Of a stretch of 64,000 nt of DNA, positions 35,169 to 44,729 are shown in pieces. The translations under genes were made by a program, and so were the position numbers. The notes below the pieces were generated by a model that was not told where the DNA came from, did not search any database, and worked only from the letters and a program-made list of their open reading frames with translations. The first letter of the stretch is position 1. Every line of letters begins with the position of its first letter. This DNA comes from Rhodobacteraceae bacterium M382 (lineage in GTDB: Bacteria; Pseudomonadota; Alphaproteobacteria; Rhodobacterales; Rhodobacteraceae): NCBI GenBank assembly GCA_025141015.1, contig CP081098.1, positions 1,556,501-1,620,500 on the forward strand. Direction: 5' to 3'.

Positions 35169-36143
35169 TTAGCGGTTCTCGTCAGAGAGCTTTTTCCAAA
35201 GCGCGGTATCTTCTGCCGACATCAGGTCTGAATCGTAGACTGGCAATGATGCTTCGCGGAAGACGGCGCGTTCCTCAGGCGTCAGGCGCTGAACTGTTAC
35301 GCCTTTTTCCTCAAGCGCGCTCAGCCCATTTTCCGACGCTTCTGCAAGCCACGCCCGTGCAGCAGCATCCGCTGTGATAACCGCCCCATCCACTGCGGCA
35401 CGGTCCGCGTCAGACAATCCGTCATACCAGGCTTTTGAGACAATCACGGCACGCAGCGGCCAAATCACATCGGCAGTGGCAAAGTTCTTCACGAAGTCGG
35501 TTTGGCCGAACATCACCGGCACGAAGGGAGAGTTCAGGTAGCCATCAATCACCCCAGTTTGCAGGCCCGCTGGGACTTCGCCCCAAGGCACGATCGTGCC
35601 GCTAGACCCCCACGCCTGATACATCGCGATTTGCGCGTCATCCAAAGCCCGCATCCGCAGGCTGGCCATATCCGCGGGTGAGCGCACGGCTTGCGTTGTA
35701 GTAATCACGCCAGAGGCGGGGCCAAGCGGGGCCAAGGCCAAAAGGATCGCGTCTTGTTTGGCAAGGTTTTCGTTGATGCGCGTGTAGACATCTCCGGCGG
35801 CCAAGGCGCGGTCCATGTGCCCGATGTCGCTGAAGATATATGGCAGACGGACCCCGTAGATAAAGGGATCAACCTGTGCGACGGCACGTACATCCGAGAG
35901 TGATACTTCGAGCAGGCCGGTTGAAACCTGATCGAATTTTTCGGCCTCATTGCCGACAGAACCGCGCGGCATTTCGCGCACGTCCATACCTGCCTCTTTG
36001 AGCGCATTGCCAAAGGCGAATGCCCAGTTGTACGAGCCTGATGTTTCCAGATCCGGTTTGCTGTCCAGCGCAATTTTGACCTCTGCTGACGCAGATGTGG
36101 CCATCGCGAGCAATGCCGCTAGTGTAAGTGCCTTGAGTTTCAT
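35169..36143 (-). CDS. TRAP transporter substrate-binding protein, DctP type
   Basis: A 324-residue periplasmic protein. The signal peptide is at residues 1-20 (cleavage after SASA). The DctP core includes the substrate-contact arginine in SLRMRALDD and the QTGVIDGYLNSP helix. TRAP binding proteins take organic acids, keto acids or zwitterions such as ectoine. The linked amidase suggests that the ligand, or its product, is an amide or the acid made from it. It lies between dctM and dctQ in the operon. Confidence 0.92.
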   Translation of the reverse strand: MKLKALTLAALLAMATSASAEVKIALDSKPDLETSGSYNWAFAFGNALKEAGMDVREMPRGSVGNEAEKFDQVSTGLLEVSLSDVRAVAQVDPFIYGVRLPYIFSDIGHMDRALAAGDVYTRINENLAKQDAILLALAPLGPASGVITTTQAVRSPADMASLRMRALDDAQIAMYQAWGSSGTIVPWGEVPAGLQTGVIDGYLNSPFVPVMFGQTDFVKNFATADVIWPLRAVIVSKAWYDGLSDADRAAVDGAVITADAAARAWLAEASENGLSALEEKGVTVQRLTPEERAVFREASLPVYDSDLMSAEDTALWKKLSDENR

Positions 36144-36167
36144 TGGTCGTCCTCCCTTTTGGATTGG

Positions 36168-37451
36168 TTAGTTCACGGAAAATCCGAACAGGCGTGGCAA
36201 CGTGAGACTGATCGCGGGCCAATAGACCAGCGCCAGCAACAACAGCACCTGAACGAAAATGAAGGGCAGGACAGCATAAGCCAGCCGCCAGTAATTGAGA
36301 TTTGTCAGGGCTGATACAACCACAAGGCATTTACCCAGCGGTGGCGTAATCAGACCAACACACAGGTTGAAGCACAGCACGATGCCAAGGTGGATCGGGC
36401 TAATGCCTTGCTCTAGCGCTTGGGGGGCGAACAGCGGGATTAGCAGGGTCAGGGCCACGGGCGTGTCCATGAACATGCCCGCGATCAGAAAAATACCGAT
36501 GAGGAAGAAGAGGTACTTTGTGCCTGTCAGCCCAAAGGATTCTACCCATGTCGCCAAGGCCTGTGACCAGCCCAATTGCCCCGCTAAATAGCCTAGCACC
36601 GAAATCGCAGCGAGAATGATAAAGATCGTGCCGGTCATCTTTGCAGTGGCCTCAACCGCGTCAAAAATCATGCGCCAGTTCAACCCTTTGTAGAACTGGC
36701 CTGCCATCAACGCAAAAAACACCGCAATTGCAGAGCCCTCGGTTGGAGTCGCCAGCCCGAACACAAGCGAGCCAAGGATCGCCACAGGCAGGCACAGTGC
36801 AGGTGCTGCGTTCAGCAAGCTGGGCAAAAAACGCGGCAGGTCGTCAGATGCCCCGCCCGGATGCCCTTTGATCTGCGCGATGACCGCGTTCAGGATCATC
36901 AGGGCTGCCGCAAGCATCAGACCGGGCACAACGCCTGCGATGAACAGGGCTGCGACAGAGGCCCCGGTCAAACCGCCATAGATGATCATGATGATCGATG
37001 GGGGGATGATCGGCCCGATCATCGAGGACGCCGCCGTGATGGCCCCTGCGTAATAGGGATCATAGCCACGCGCCTTCATTTCCGGCACGAATGTGCGCGA
37101 CAAGGCAGCACTGTCGGCTATTGCCGAACCTGAAATCCCCGCAAAGAACACGCTTGTCAGGATATTCACATGCCCCAAGCCACCGCGAAAGCGGCCCACG
37201 ATGGACATAGCAAAATCGATCAGGCTGCGGGTCACCCCTGCGCGGCTCATGATCTCGGCGGTCAGGATAAACAGTGGCATCGCCATGAAAGCAAAAACAT
37301 CAAGCTGGGCGAAAATACGCTGTGGCAGGATCGAGAGAAACTGTGTCTTGTCGACGGCGACAAAGGTCAGGACGGAGACAGCGCCCATGAGATAGGCAAA
37401 GGCCGTGCCGCTGATCAGCAGTAAGATGAAGACGAAAGGGATCAGCCACAT
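36168..37451 (-). CDS. TRAP transporter large permease, DctM type
   Basis: A 427-residue integral membrane protein with about 12 helices. Family motifs include PLFILTAEIMSRAGVTRSLIDFA, FAGISGSAIADSAAL, GPIIPPSIIMIIYG and VGLITPPLG. It forms the transport channel of the TRAP system. One base separates its start from the amidase stop, so the two are co-transcribed and probably co-translated. Confidence 0.95.
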   Translation of the reverse strand: MWLIPFVFILLLISGTAFAYLMGAVSVLTFVAVDKTQFLSILPQRIFAQLDVFAFMAMPLFILTAEIMSRAGVTRSLIDFAMSIVGRFRGGLGHVNILTSVFFAGISGSAIADSAALSRTFVPEMKARGYDPYYAGAITAASSMIGPIIPPSIIMIIYGGLTGASVAALFIAGVVPGLMLAAALMILNAVIAQIKGHPGGASDDLPRFLPSLLNAAPALCLPVAILGSLVFGLATPTEGSAIAVFFALMAGQFYKGLNWRMIFDAVEATAKMTGTIFIILAAISVLGYLAGQLGWSQALATWVESFGLTGTKYLFFLIGIFLIAGMFMDTPVALTLLIPLFAPQALEQGISPIHLGIVLCFNLCVGLITPPLGKCLVVVSALTNLNYWRLAYAVLPFIFVQVLLLLALVYWPAISLTLPRLFGFSVN

Positions 37452-37452
37452 G

Positions 37453-38982
37453 TCACACCGCCGTCCGCATAACGCCGCCGTTGGGTGAGGGTTCTGCGCG
37501 CACGTCAGGTGGATGCGTCACAATAGAGGTCAACTCCACTTTCGAGTGTGGAAGGCTAGCCATATTTGCCAAAGGTCGAGCCGTCTGCTCCGAGTGCTCA
37601 AAGAGATTTTCCATAGCCTTTGCTGCGCTTAGCAACCGGTCGTCGCCCCGCATAGGCCCTAACACTTGAAGGCCAAAGGGCATGCCAGCCGAATCGCGTC
37701 CACAAGGCAGAGTGATAGAAGGCGCGCCCGTCAAAGACCCACGATAGCACAGCGCGAGCCAGCGGTAGTAGATGTCCATCTTCTGCCCGTCGATTTCACC
37801 GGCATAGGACTGTGTCCACGCAAACGGCGATACAGGCGATGTTGGCAGCACGATCACATCAAACTCAGCGATCAGCGCGTTGAATTTGCGCAAGATGTGC
37901 GTTTGCTCGGCATGGGCCCAACCACGATCGGCCAGTGACATAGTTTGCCCAAGGGCAACATTATCTCTGATATGCGCGCCAAAGTTGTTGGGTTCTTGGG
38001 CCACGGCCTCGCCGAAGGCTACGCCAAAACTCTCGGCCCGTAGAATATCGAAGCAGTGGTCCATATCACCCAGATCGAGATTCGCCGCGCGGCATTCCTT
38101 GACCTGCGGACGAAGCACCTCAAGACGGGCGCGAAACGTCTCACGGATGCTTTGCTCGACCGGAGCGCCACCAAAATCTTCGCTGAAGCCAACGCGCAAT
38201 TCTTTCAAGTCTGTGGATGGCAGCTCTGTGAAACGGCCTGTGACAGAGGGAGCAGAAAGCGGATCATCAGGATCATAGCCCTGACAAACCGACAACATTA
38301 GCGTCAGATCATCCATCGTACGCGCCATCGGGCCAAGCACCGAAATGCCCGACCACCCCAAGGGTCGCGTGGGATGTGCAATCACATCAACAGAGGGACG
38401 ATACCCGACAACTCCGCAAAGTGCTGCTGGCATCCGAAGGGACCCGCCAGTGTCGGACCCAGTGCAAAGGGGCAGTAGGTTTGCTGCCAAAGCGGCAGCG
38501 GAGCCACCAGACGATCCACCAGCGATCAAATTTGCGTCAAACGGATTGCCCGTCGCACCCCAAACCGGATTGCGGCTGTTTCCTCCGGCACCCATTTCAG
38601 GGACATTTGTTTTGGCAAGTATGATTGCGCCCGCTGCACGCAGCCGTCCAACCATCAGCAAATCTTCGTCGGGCACAAAACCACGCGTCCGGACGCTGCC
38701 GTGCGTTGTCAGCAAGCCTTTGGTGTTCTGCAAGTCTTTGACGCCAATCGGCAAACCGTCAAGTGCGCCCTTTGGATCACCGTCCTTCCAACGCTGTGTC
38801 GCGGCCGCGGCGCTGGCGATGGCCCCTTCGATATCCATAGCGGATAAAGCGTTAATCTTGGGATTGAAGCGGGAGATTTGTTCAAGACAGGCCGCCAAAT
38901 ACTCACTTGGCGTCAAAGTTCGGGCCTTGAAGGCCGCAAGGACTTCACAGGCCGATAGTGCGAGCAGAGCCTCCCTAGTCAA
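37453..38982 (-). CDS. Amidase signature family hydrolase
   Basis: A 509-residue amidase. The Ser-cisSer-Lys triad can be placed: Lys82 in GVKDLQNTKG, cis-Ser157 in GGSSGG and nucleophile Ser181 in GSDTGGSLR. It hydrolyses an amide to acid and ammonia; the family also includes GatA and urea-carboxylate enzymes, but no GatB/C partner is nearby. The start is probably TTG at 38982, with GGAACG upstream, since no in-frame ATG occurs before conserved sequence; this is less certain than the rest. First gene of the amidase-dctM-dctP-dctQ operon. Confidence 0.9.
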   Translation of the reverse strand: MTREALLALSACEVLAAFKARTLTPSEYLAACLEQISRFNPKINALSAMDIEGAIASAAAATQRWKDGDPKGALDGLPIGVKDLQNTKGLLTTHGSVRTRGFVPDEDLLMVGRLRAAGAIILAKTNVPEMGAGGNSRNPVWGATGNPFDANLIAGGSSGGSAAALAANLLPLCTGSDTGGSLRMPAALCGVVGYRPSVDVIAHPTRPLGWSGISVLGPMARTMDDLTLMLSVCQGYDPDDPLSAPSVTGRFTELPSTDLKELRVGFSEDFGGAPVEQSIRETFRARLEVLRPQVKECRAANLDLGDMDHCFDILRAESFGVAFGEAVAQEPNNFGAHIRDNVALGQTMSLADRGWAHAEQTHILRKFNALIAEFDVIVLPTSPVSPFAWTQSYAGEIDGQKMDIYYRWLALCYRGSLTGAPSITLPCGRDSAGMPFGLQVLGPMRGDDRLLSAAKAMENLFEHSEQTARPLANMASLPHSKVELTSIVTHPPDVRAEPSPNGGVMRTAV

Positions 38983-39042
38983 AGGCTCGTTCCAATTATC
39001 GTAATTGTCCGAACAGACACCCGAGCCCTCCCAAACTGTGTG

Positions 39043-39108
39043 TTTGGTTAAGATAAGGTATGAGTAATGCGGAAAATAGTGAAATACACACCAACAACAT
39101 TAACCAAA
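39043..39108. repeat. Widely spaced 9-bp inverted repeat between lysR and the amidase
   Basis: TTTGGTTAA (39043-39051) and TTAACCAAA (39100-39108) are exact inverse copies 48 bases apart. The second arm contains the lysR stop codon. It may be paired binding sites for a looping regulator or a large hairpin. Confidence 0.5.
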
Positions 39109-40056
39109 TGGAATGGTATTAATGTCTTCAGTGGTTTGCTGCAGGCATTTGAGGAACAACGATAACGTCGCATTCTGCGAAACTTGGTCTTTGCGCCAAA
39201 AGCAGCGTGCCTCTGACAATAAGTCGCGCGTATCAAGCGGTAGGATCATGGTTTCACCCCGCGCTGCCTGTGCCTGTGCAAGTCGTTGCGGAAGCAAGCC
39301 GAGCGCAGGCATTGTCCGTAAAAGTTCAAGGTTCAGGGCAAGTGACAAAGATGCAATTGTATTGGTCGGGGGCGACAGCCCATTTGCGGCAAAAAGTGCG
39401 TCTACGGCCTGGCGCGCCACTGAGTTGGGCTGCGGCAATATCCACGGATAACTTGCGACTTCCGCCCATGTTACATCACCGGCTTGCGCTAGCGGATGGT
39501 TTCGCCCAGCAACGACGACAACCGGTTCGGAAAACAAGGCCATTTGGTCAATTCCAGCCAATTCCTGAGGCTGCCAAATCCTTGCGATCACCAGATCCAG
39601 CGCCCCCGCCTCGAGCTGCGGTAACAATTCAACAAAATGCCCTTCGGAAACGGATACGTTTGCTTGCGGCGTGCTGCGCTTGAACAATGCAATCGTGCCG
39701 GGCAGCAAGGTAGGTGCAACCGAACTGACAACGCCGATAGAGACAGACCCTGAAACTCCACTGGTCATCGCTTCAATGTCAAATGCTGCGCGATCAAGTT
39801 GGCCAAGTGCTTGGCGTGCATGATCTGCAAGACGCGTGCCGATAGGCGTCAGGTAAAGCCTGTTGCGGTCCCGGGTAACAACAGGCACGCCAACAATCTT
39901 TTCCAACTCGGCAATCTGTTTTGACACGGCTGGCTGCGTGACTCCAAGCGCCTCGGACACTCGTGCGACGAGCTTGAGATCGGAAAGCGCCACAAGAGCA
40001 CGTAAGTGCCGAAGCGTTATGCCCTGTTGAAATCCCTTGCCCAAAATTGGTCGCAC
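39100..40056 (-). CDS. LysR family transcriptional regulator
   Basis: A 318-residue LysR-type regulator. The helix-turn-helix occupies about residues 15-75 (ARVSEALGVTQPAVSKQIAELEKIVG), followed by a periplasmic-binding-type effector domain. The start codon is GTG at 40056; TTG a few codons later is an alternative. It lies on the same strand directly upstream of the amidase-TRAP operon, a position that suggests control of that operon. The effector is unknown. Confidence 0.9.
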   Translation of the reverse strand: MRPILGKGFQQGITLRHLRALVALSDLKLVARVSEALGVTQPAVSKQIAELEKIVGVPVVTRDRNRLYLTPIGTRLADHARQALGQLDRAAFDIEAMTSGVSGSVSIGVVSSVAPTLLPGTIALFKRSTPQANVSVSEGHFVELLPQLEAGALDLVIARIWQPQELAGIDQMALFSEPVVVVAGRNHPLAQAGDVTWAEVASYPWILPQPNSVARQAVDALFAANGLSPPTNTIASLSLALNLELLRTMPALGLLPQRLAQAQAARGETMILPLDTRDLLSEARCFWRKDQVSQNATLSLFLKCLQQTTEDINTIPFG

Positions 40057-41095
40057 CTCTTCGCAAACTCAAATTGATTGTGTCATGGCTTTCACAAGGG
40101 GACACATGCCCAGTTTGTATGCGAAGTTGATTAAACATGTCGATAGAACGTAAAACTCTGGATCGTCATGCTTGGTAATAACTTAGCCCACGATCCTGTC
40201 CTAAGCGTACAAAGTAGCGAAGGCCCTATGCCTCCCATTTCGGCCATTGGTACAGTTTGCAGCATTCGGCAAAGTGGGCTCAGACCGGCCATTGACCTAT
40301 AGTTTTCTGCATTGGCGGCTCGAACGGCGGCATTTGGAAAATCCAGCCTGACAGTTTGCGTTCGCAGCAATGATCCGCATTTCGTCCCTACGTGTCAGTT
40401 GGGCGAGTCCGCTTTGGGCTGGGAGCGGTCGTCTGTGCCAGGTGCGGAGAATGACGGCACCGAGCCCTCTTTGCCAATTTTCTGTGACGCGGCGAAGGTC
40501 TGCTCCTGGGCCGGCGAACCAAGAAAGATGGCTGGAGGGTGATCTTCAAATGCGCGGGGTGGAGGCTTGCCAACCTTGACCTCTTTTGGGGTATGGGTGG
40601 CCTGAGAAAATTGAGCCGGAGTCACCGACGTTGCATTTTCGATGCCAAGAGACTATGTGAGAGATACGAAAGTTGGGGTTCTCTGAGGCATTGGCGTATC
40701 AGCCTGCAAGAGCGGACCACAACCCTCCATCATGAAAATTCAGCTGTCACGTCCTGTAGCAGGGATCTGATGTTTGGGAAGGGTGCCGATGTCATCGCGC
40801 ACGACCACGTCAGTTGTGACATTTCTTCATCCGTTTGTGGTCGCGGGATACGCAAATGAGCTGGCCGTTGGTGAATAGGACGTGTTGGCAAACGATGACG
40901 TGATGCTGAGCCACAGCTTTGCGGCCTAACGACGGACAGCGACGGTTCTATTGATCAATTGGTACGCAGGAAAGTCAGAGCTGCGCGCAGTGGATCATCG
41001 AGACCTAGAGTTGGCTCTGGCGCAATATCAGGCCAACGCAAGGACATACGTAATCAAAATAGTGCGGCGGCGCTTTCTCCGTCAGAGGATCAAAA
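40057..41095. other. 1-kb gene-free region
   Basis: No gene could be supported on either strand. Short frames (40539-40859 plus, 40395-40625 minus, 40951-41223 plus) have low-complexity or atypical translations. Part of 40230-40450 has the flavour of the decayed, repeated filler seen between genes in Roseobacter genomes. This is an impression, not a match. Confidence 0.45.
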
Positions 41096-41449
41096 ATGAC
41101 ATTTCCCGAATGGACGAAACCCGGTGTTTACGGAACCTTGGTTGGCGCTGTCGCTGTCTCAATTGTTGGCTTCAGCTGGGGTGGCTGGACAACTTCAGGT
41201 ACCGCGCAGGATATGGCCGATAGCTTTGCCGCAGAGCAAGTCACCTTGGCCATGGTGCCGGTCTGTCTCGGCCTTTCAGAAGCTGATGCGGAACGGGTCG
41301 AAATACTGGCAACGCTTCGAGAAGCTTCCAACTTTCAGCGGCGCAAAGCGATGATGGAAACCGGCTGGGCCACATTGCCGGGCACTGATGCCCCGAGCCG
41401 AGATCTGGCAGACGCCTGTCTCGCAGAGCTTGCTTTAGATGGATCGTAA
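41096..41449 (+). CDS. Hypothetical single-pass membrane protein
   Basis: A 117-residue protein with one membrane helix at about residues 10-30 (VYGTLVGAVAVSIVGFSWGGW) and a polar helical C-terminal part with two cysteines (near residues 58 and 108). Similar small anchored proteins occur as conserved hypotheticals in alphaproteobacteria, but I do not know a function. AGAGGA before the ATG supports the start. It overlaps the next gene by 11 bases, so the two are probably coupled. Confidence 0.7.
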   Translation: MTFPEWTKPGVYGTLVGAVAVSIVGFSWGGWTTSGTAQDMADSFAAEQVTLAMVPVCLGLSEADAERVEILATLREASNFQRRKAMMETGWATLPGTDAPSRDLADACLAELALDGS

Positions 41450-42278
41450 ATCAGGAACAACGGAACCACAGGCTCCGCACTCCGTCAAAGCCCAAATCCC
41501 CGCAAACACATCAACAGTCATGGCCCTCTTTATGGGTTCAATTATTGCAGCCATACTGCTTGTACTCCCAGCCTTTGCCCAAACCGACGCACAACCAATA
41601 CCTGAGAACGCCAGTGCCAAGAGTTACGGTGATGGATGGAAATGTAATATTGGTTTCCGACTAGACGAAAATGCCTGTGTCGCTGTTGTTGTGCCGCAAA
41701 ACGCATACGACACGAACCGGTCCTATGGGTCAGGATGGGAATGCCTGCATGGGTTTCGCAAAACTGACGAAGCTGAATGCGTTGCAGTAGAGGTGCCCGA
41801 GGGTGGGTTTTTGGACCCGTCAGGCGAACGGTGGCGGTGTTTGCGGGGCTACATCAAGTTCGATGATACATGTCAGGAAATCGTGCTGCCAGCGAATGCA
41901 TACCTGGTAGGTGCCTCACATAGCTCTAGTTGGTCGTGCGAGCGCGGCTTTGAAGAAACTGACGGCCAGTGTCTTGCCATTGAGGTTCCGGCCAATGCCT
42001 TTCTGAACGGATCAGGATACGGTCAGCCCTGGACATGTGAGCGTGGCTTCTTTGAGAAAGCTGGTCGGTGCGAAGCCGTCGCGATCCCTGCCAATGCATA
42101 TTTCGACGACGCAACCTACGGAACAGGGTGGAAGTGTGATCGTGGATACGTCGCCTCTGGGGAGACATGTCAATTTATAAACGTTCCCGAAAACGCGCAT
42201 CTGGACAGGACGGGCAACCGATGGAAATGCAATAAAAATTTCCAAAATTCCAAGGGGCAGTGCGTGCTGAACAACTAG
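41439..42278 (+). CDS. Secreted or anchored protein of seven cysteine-pair repeats
   Basis: A 279-residue protein. A hydrophobic segment at about 28-46 followed by AFAQT looks like a signal peptide or anchor; a start at the internal Met28 (base 41520) would give a clean signal peptide. The rest is seven tandem repeats of about 31-34 residues with the consensus P-x-N-A-(4-9 residues)-W-x-C-(G-F/Y in most)-C-x-x-(hydrophobic)-V/I. Each repeat has exactly two cysteines, 12-13 residues apart, 14 in all, presumably disulfide-bonded in the periplasm. I know of no assigned function. The repeats could bind ligand or cell wall. The upstream gene, overlapping by 11 bases, encodes a membrane protein. 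Confidence 0.8.
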   Translation: MDRKSGTTEPQAPHSVKAQIPANTSTVMALFMGSIIAAILLVLPAFAQTDAQPIPENASAKSYGDGWKCNIGFRLDENACVAVVVPQNAYDTNRSYGSGWECLHGFRKTDEAECVAVEVPEGGFLDPSGERWRCLRGYIKFDDTCQEIVLPANAYLVGASHSSSWSCERGFEETDGQCLAIEVPANAFLNGSGYGQPWTCERGFFEKAGRCEAVAIPANAYFDDATYGTGWKCDRGYVASGETCQFINVPENAHLDRTGNRWKCNKNFQNSKGQCVLNN

Positions 42279-42362
42279 ACGCACTACACGGAAACGCTTT
42301 CACCGAAATACGCAAGTGAGGGCGGGTCCGCCTTTCGTACCGAATTTCAATAGGGAACTAAC

Positions 42363-43562
42363 ATGGAAACCAAATCTGAAACTGTTGATACCATCCGTCG
42401 CCCTATCAGGGGTCCGCAAGCGCCGCCAATGACACAGATCAAACCCGCAGGCATGACGTCAGGCAGGCAAATAACAGCCTCACCGACGGCCGTCGTCTAT
42501 TGCGAGGGGAACTTCGCGCAAATCGATGGCAAGACGGCAAATGGCCTTGTGCGCCATTCTCAAGCGTATCGCATCCTTTCTGTTATCGACAGCACCTGTA
42601 GCGGACAAGACAGCGGGACCGTTCTGGATGCTGTCAGCAACAACATACCGATCTTTGGTCATCTGGAGGCGGCAGCTTCCCATGAAGCCACCCTTCCCGA
42701 CACGCTGATCTATGGGATGGCTCCGTCAACAGGGCGTCTCTCGACGGTGGACCGGGGTGTTGTTCTGCAAGCGATCGAGCTAGGCATGAACATCGTGAGT
42801 GGGTTGCATGAATATCTGAGCGACGACAGCGAAATAGCCAACGCTGCATCGATGCGGAATGTCACGATCCGCGACATCCGCAAGCCGAAACCCAGCAAGG
42901 ATATGCGCCTGTTCGACGGCAGTGTTGCCGGTGTCAAGGCGCTGCGCATTGCCGTTCTCGGCACCGATTGCGCCATTGGAAAGCGGACTACGGCGACCGT
43001 CTTGGCCCGGGCTTTGAATGCGAAGGGCATCAAGACAGTGCTTGTCGGCACGGGCCAGACCGGCCTGATGCAGGGCGCGAAGTATGGTGTCGCAATGGAT
43101 GCCGTGCCGCCCCAGTTCTGTTGTGGCGAGCTTGAAGGCGCGATTGTTGCGGCTTCTGAAGCCGAACAACCCGATGTTATTTTGATCGAAGGTCAGGGCG
43201 CACTCAGCCATCCCGCATTTTGCACATCTGCCTTTATTCTGCGTGGGAGCCAGCCAGATGCTGTCATCCTTCAGCACGCACCCAAACGTGCACATCGCTG
43301 CGACTTTCCCGATATGCCGATGCCCGCGCCTTTAAGTGAGATTGCTTTGATCGAAGCCTTTGCTGACACAAAGGTCATCGGTGTCACGCTCAATCACGAG
43401 GGGATGTCTGAGGCAGAAATCACAACCACCATCGCCGCGCAATCACACAAACTCGGGTTGCCTGTCACCGATGCCTTGGCCCGACCGGTGTCACATTTAC
43501 TTTCAATGGTGGTCGCTGCGTACCCCGGCTTGATGCAAAGGCCCTCTGTGGCCGCGATATGA
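42363..43562 (+). CDS. DUF1611 family protein (DgcN-like)
   Basis: A 399-residue protein. The N-terminal domain is Rossmann-like; the C-terminal DUF1611 domain has a P-loop GTDCAIGKRT at 200-209 and a VILIEGQGALSHP segment resembling the Walker B region of related dethiobiotin-synthetase-like folds. Some DUF1611 proteins are described as DgcN, an N-acetyltransferase in D-glutamate breakdown. AGGGA precedes the ATG. The stop overlaps the following racemase gene by ATGA, so both probably act on the same amino acid. An extra N-terminal stretch of about 35 residues before the core is unusual. Confidence 0.82.
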   Translation: METKSETVDTIRRPIRGPQAPPMTQIKPAGMTSGRQITASPTAVVYCEGNFAQIDGKTANGLVRHSQAYRILSVIDSTCSGQDSGTVLDAVSNNIPIFGHLEAAASHEATLPDTLIYGMAPSTGRLSTVDRGVVLQAIELGMNIVSGLHEYLSDDSEIANAASMRNVTIRDIRKPKPSKDMRLFDGSVAGVKALRIAVLGTDCAIGKRTTATVLARALNAKGIKTVLVGTGQTGLMQGAKYGVAMDAVPPQFCCGELEGAIVAASEAEQPDVILIEGQGALSHPAFCTSAFILRGSQPDAVILQHAPKRAHRCDFPDMPMPAPLSEIALIEAFADTKVIGVTLNHEGMSEAEITTTIAAQSHKLGLPVTDALARPVSHLLSMVVAAYPGLMQRPSVAAI

Positions 43563-44680
43563 GTTGCCCGCGCATCGAAGTGGATCTGGGCAAGATACGG
43601 CGCAACACGCAGACACTTGTCGCGCGCCTGGGCCCACGTGGAATCGGAGTCACGGGCGTGACCAAGGCTGTCTGTGGGCATCCTGCGATTGCACAGGCGA
43701 TGCTCGATGGGGGGGCTAAGGGGTTGGCCGAAGCACGAATCGGCAATGTTCAAAGGCTACGTGCGGCAGGTCTGACAGGGCCCATTACTCTGATCCGTAC
43801 GCCGATGCTAAGCCAAGCCGATCAAGTCGTGCAATCCTGTGAAACAAGCTACAACACAGAGGTTTTAGTCATTTCGGCCTTGGCTGCCGCCGCGATCCGC
43901 AATGGTTCTGTCCACGGTATCGTCCTAATGGTCGAGATGGGTGACCGGCGCGATGGGATATTACCCGAGAATTTGGCAGATATTGCTCAGATGGTCATAC
44001 AAACGTCTGGGGTTGCGTTGAAAGGGATTGGGGCGAATTTTGCGTGTTTGAACGGGGGCGCTCCCACGGCCGCTCAGATGATGTCTCTTTGCGACCTCGC
44101 GAATGAGATTGAGGGCGGATGCGGTCTATTCCTCAGAATCGTGTCTGGTGGCAACTCAGCCAATTTGCCCTGGGCGCTTGGCGAACGCACGACGGGTCGC
44201 GTCAACGACCTCCGTCTGGGCGAGGCGATTCTTCTGGGTGTTGAGCCAGTTTCTGGGGACCAGATCGGCGGGATGCACACGGACGCCTTCACTCTTGTTG
44301 CCGAAGTTATCGAAACCGATGCAAAACCCTCGCCTTCCCCTATTGCCCTGATCGATCCAACGACGGACCGACTTCGCATTGTGACAACCAGTGGTGCCAG
44401 TACACGCGTGATCCTCGCGATAGGGCATCAGGACACCGACATTCTGGGGCTTTCAATGCCTATTGGAAGCACATTGATTGGTGCAACCAGCGATCATCTT
44501 GTCCTTGGAGCACCTCGACCCCGGCCGACGGTGGGTTCCGAGGTGAGATTTCAGATGAATTACAATGCGTTGATGCATGCCATGGCCACGCCCGATATCA
44601 AGGTGAAACTCTTGGGCAGCCCACCCACATGGCTATCACAGCATACCCAAAGCAAGGTCGACCACTTGGCGCTGGTTTGA
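43559..44680 (+). CDS. Alanine/ornithine racemase family PLP enzyme
   Basis: A 373-residue fold-type III PLP protein. The cofactor lysine is Lys36 in GVTKAVCGHP; the motif MVEMGDRRDGI and the SGGNSANLPW phosphate-binding region follow. The pattern is nearer to ornithine racemase-type proteins than to the cell-wall alanine racemase Alr. It should interconvert the D and L forms of a free amino acid. It is coupled to the DUF1611 gene by a four-base overlap. The substrate is not known; glutamate, ornithine or another amino acid are all open. Confidence 0.85.
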   Translation: MSCPRIEVDLGKIRRNTQTLVARLGPRGIGVTGVTKAVCGHPAIAQAMLDGGAKGLAEARIGNVQRLRAAGLTGPITLIRTPMLSQADQVVQSCETSYNTEVLVISALAAAAIRNGSVHGIVLMVEMGDRRDGILPENLADIAQMVIQTSGVALKGIGANFACLNGGAPTAAQMMSLCDLANEIEGGCGLFLRIVSGGNSANLPWALGERTTGRVNDLRLGEAILLGVEPVSGDQIGGMHTDAFTLVAEVIETDAKPSPSPIALIDPTTDRLRIVTTSGASTRVILAIGHQDTDILGLSMPIGSTLIGATSDHLVLGAPRPRPTVGSEVRFQMNYNALMHAMATPDIKVKLLGSPPTWLSQHTQSKVDHLALV

Positions 44681-44729
44681 AAGACTTCGCTTGGTTCAGC
44701 CGACCTTAAACCACAAAGGAAACTGAAAA

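Noticed and set aside
40539-41223. Two plus-strand frames (40539-40859 and 40951-41223) in the 1-kb gap
   Set aside because: Translations look random, and the second overlaps the supported gene at 41096 in another frame.
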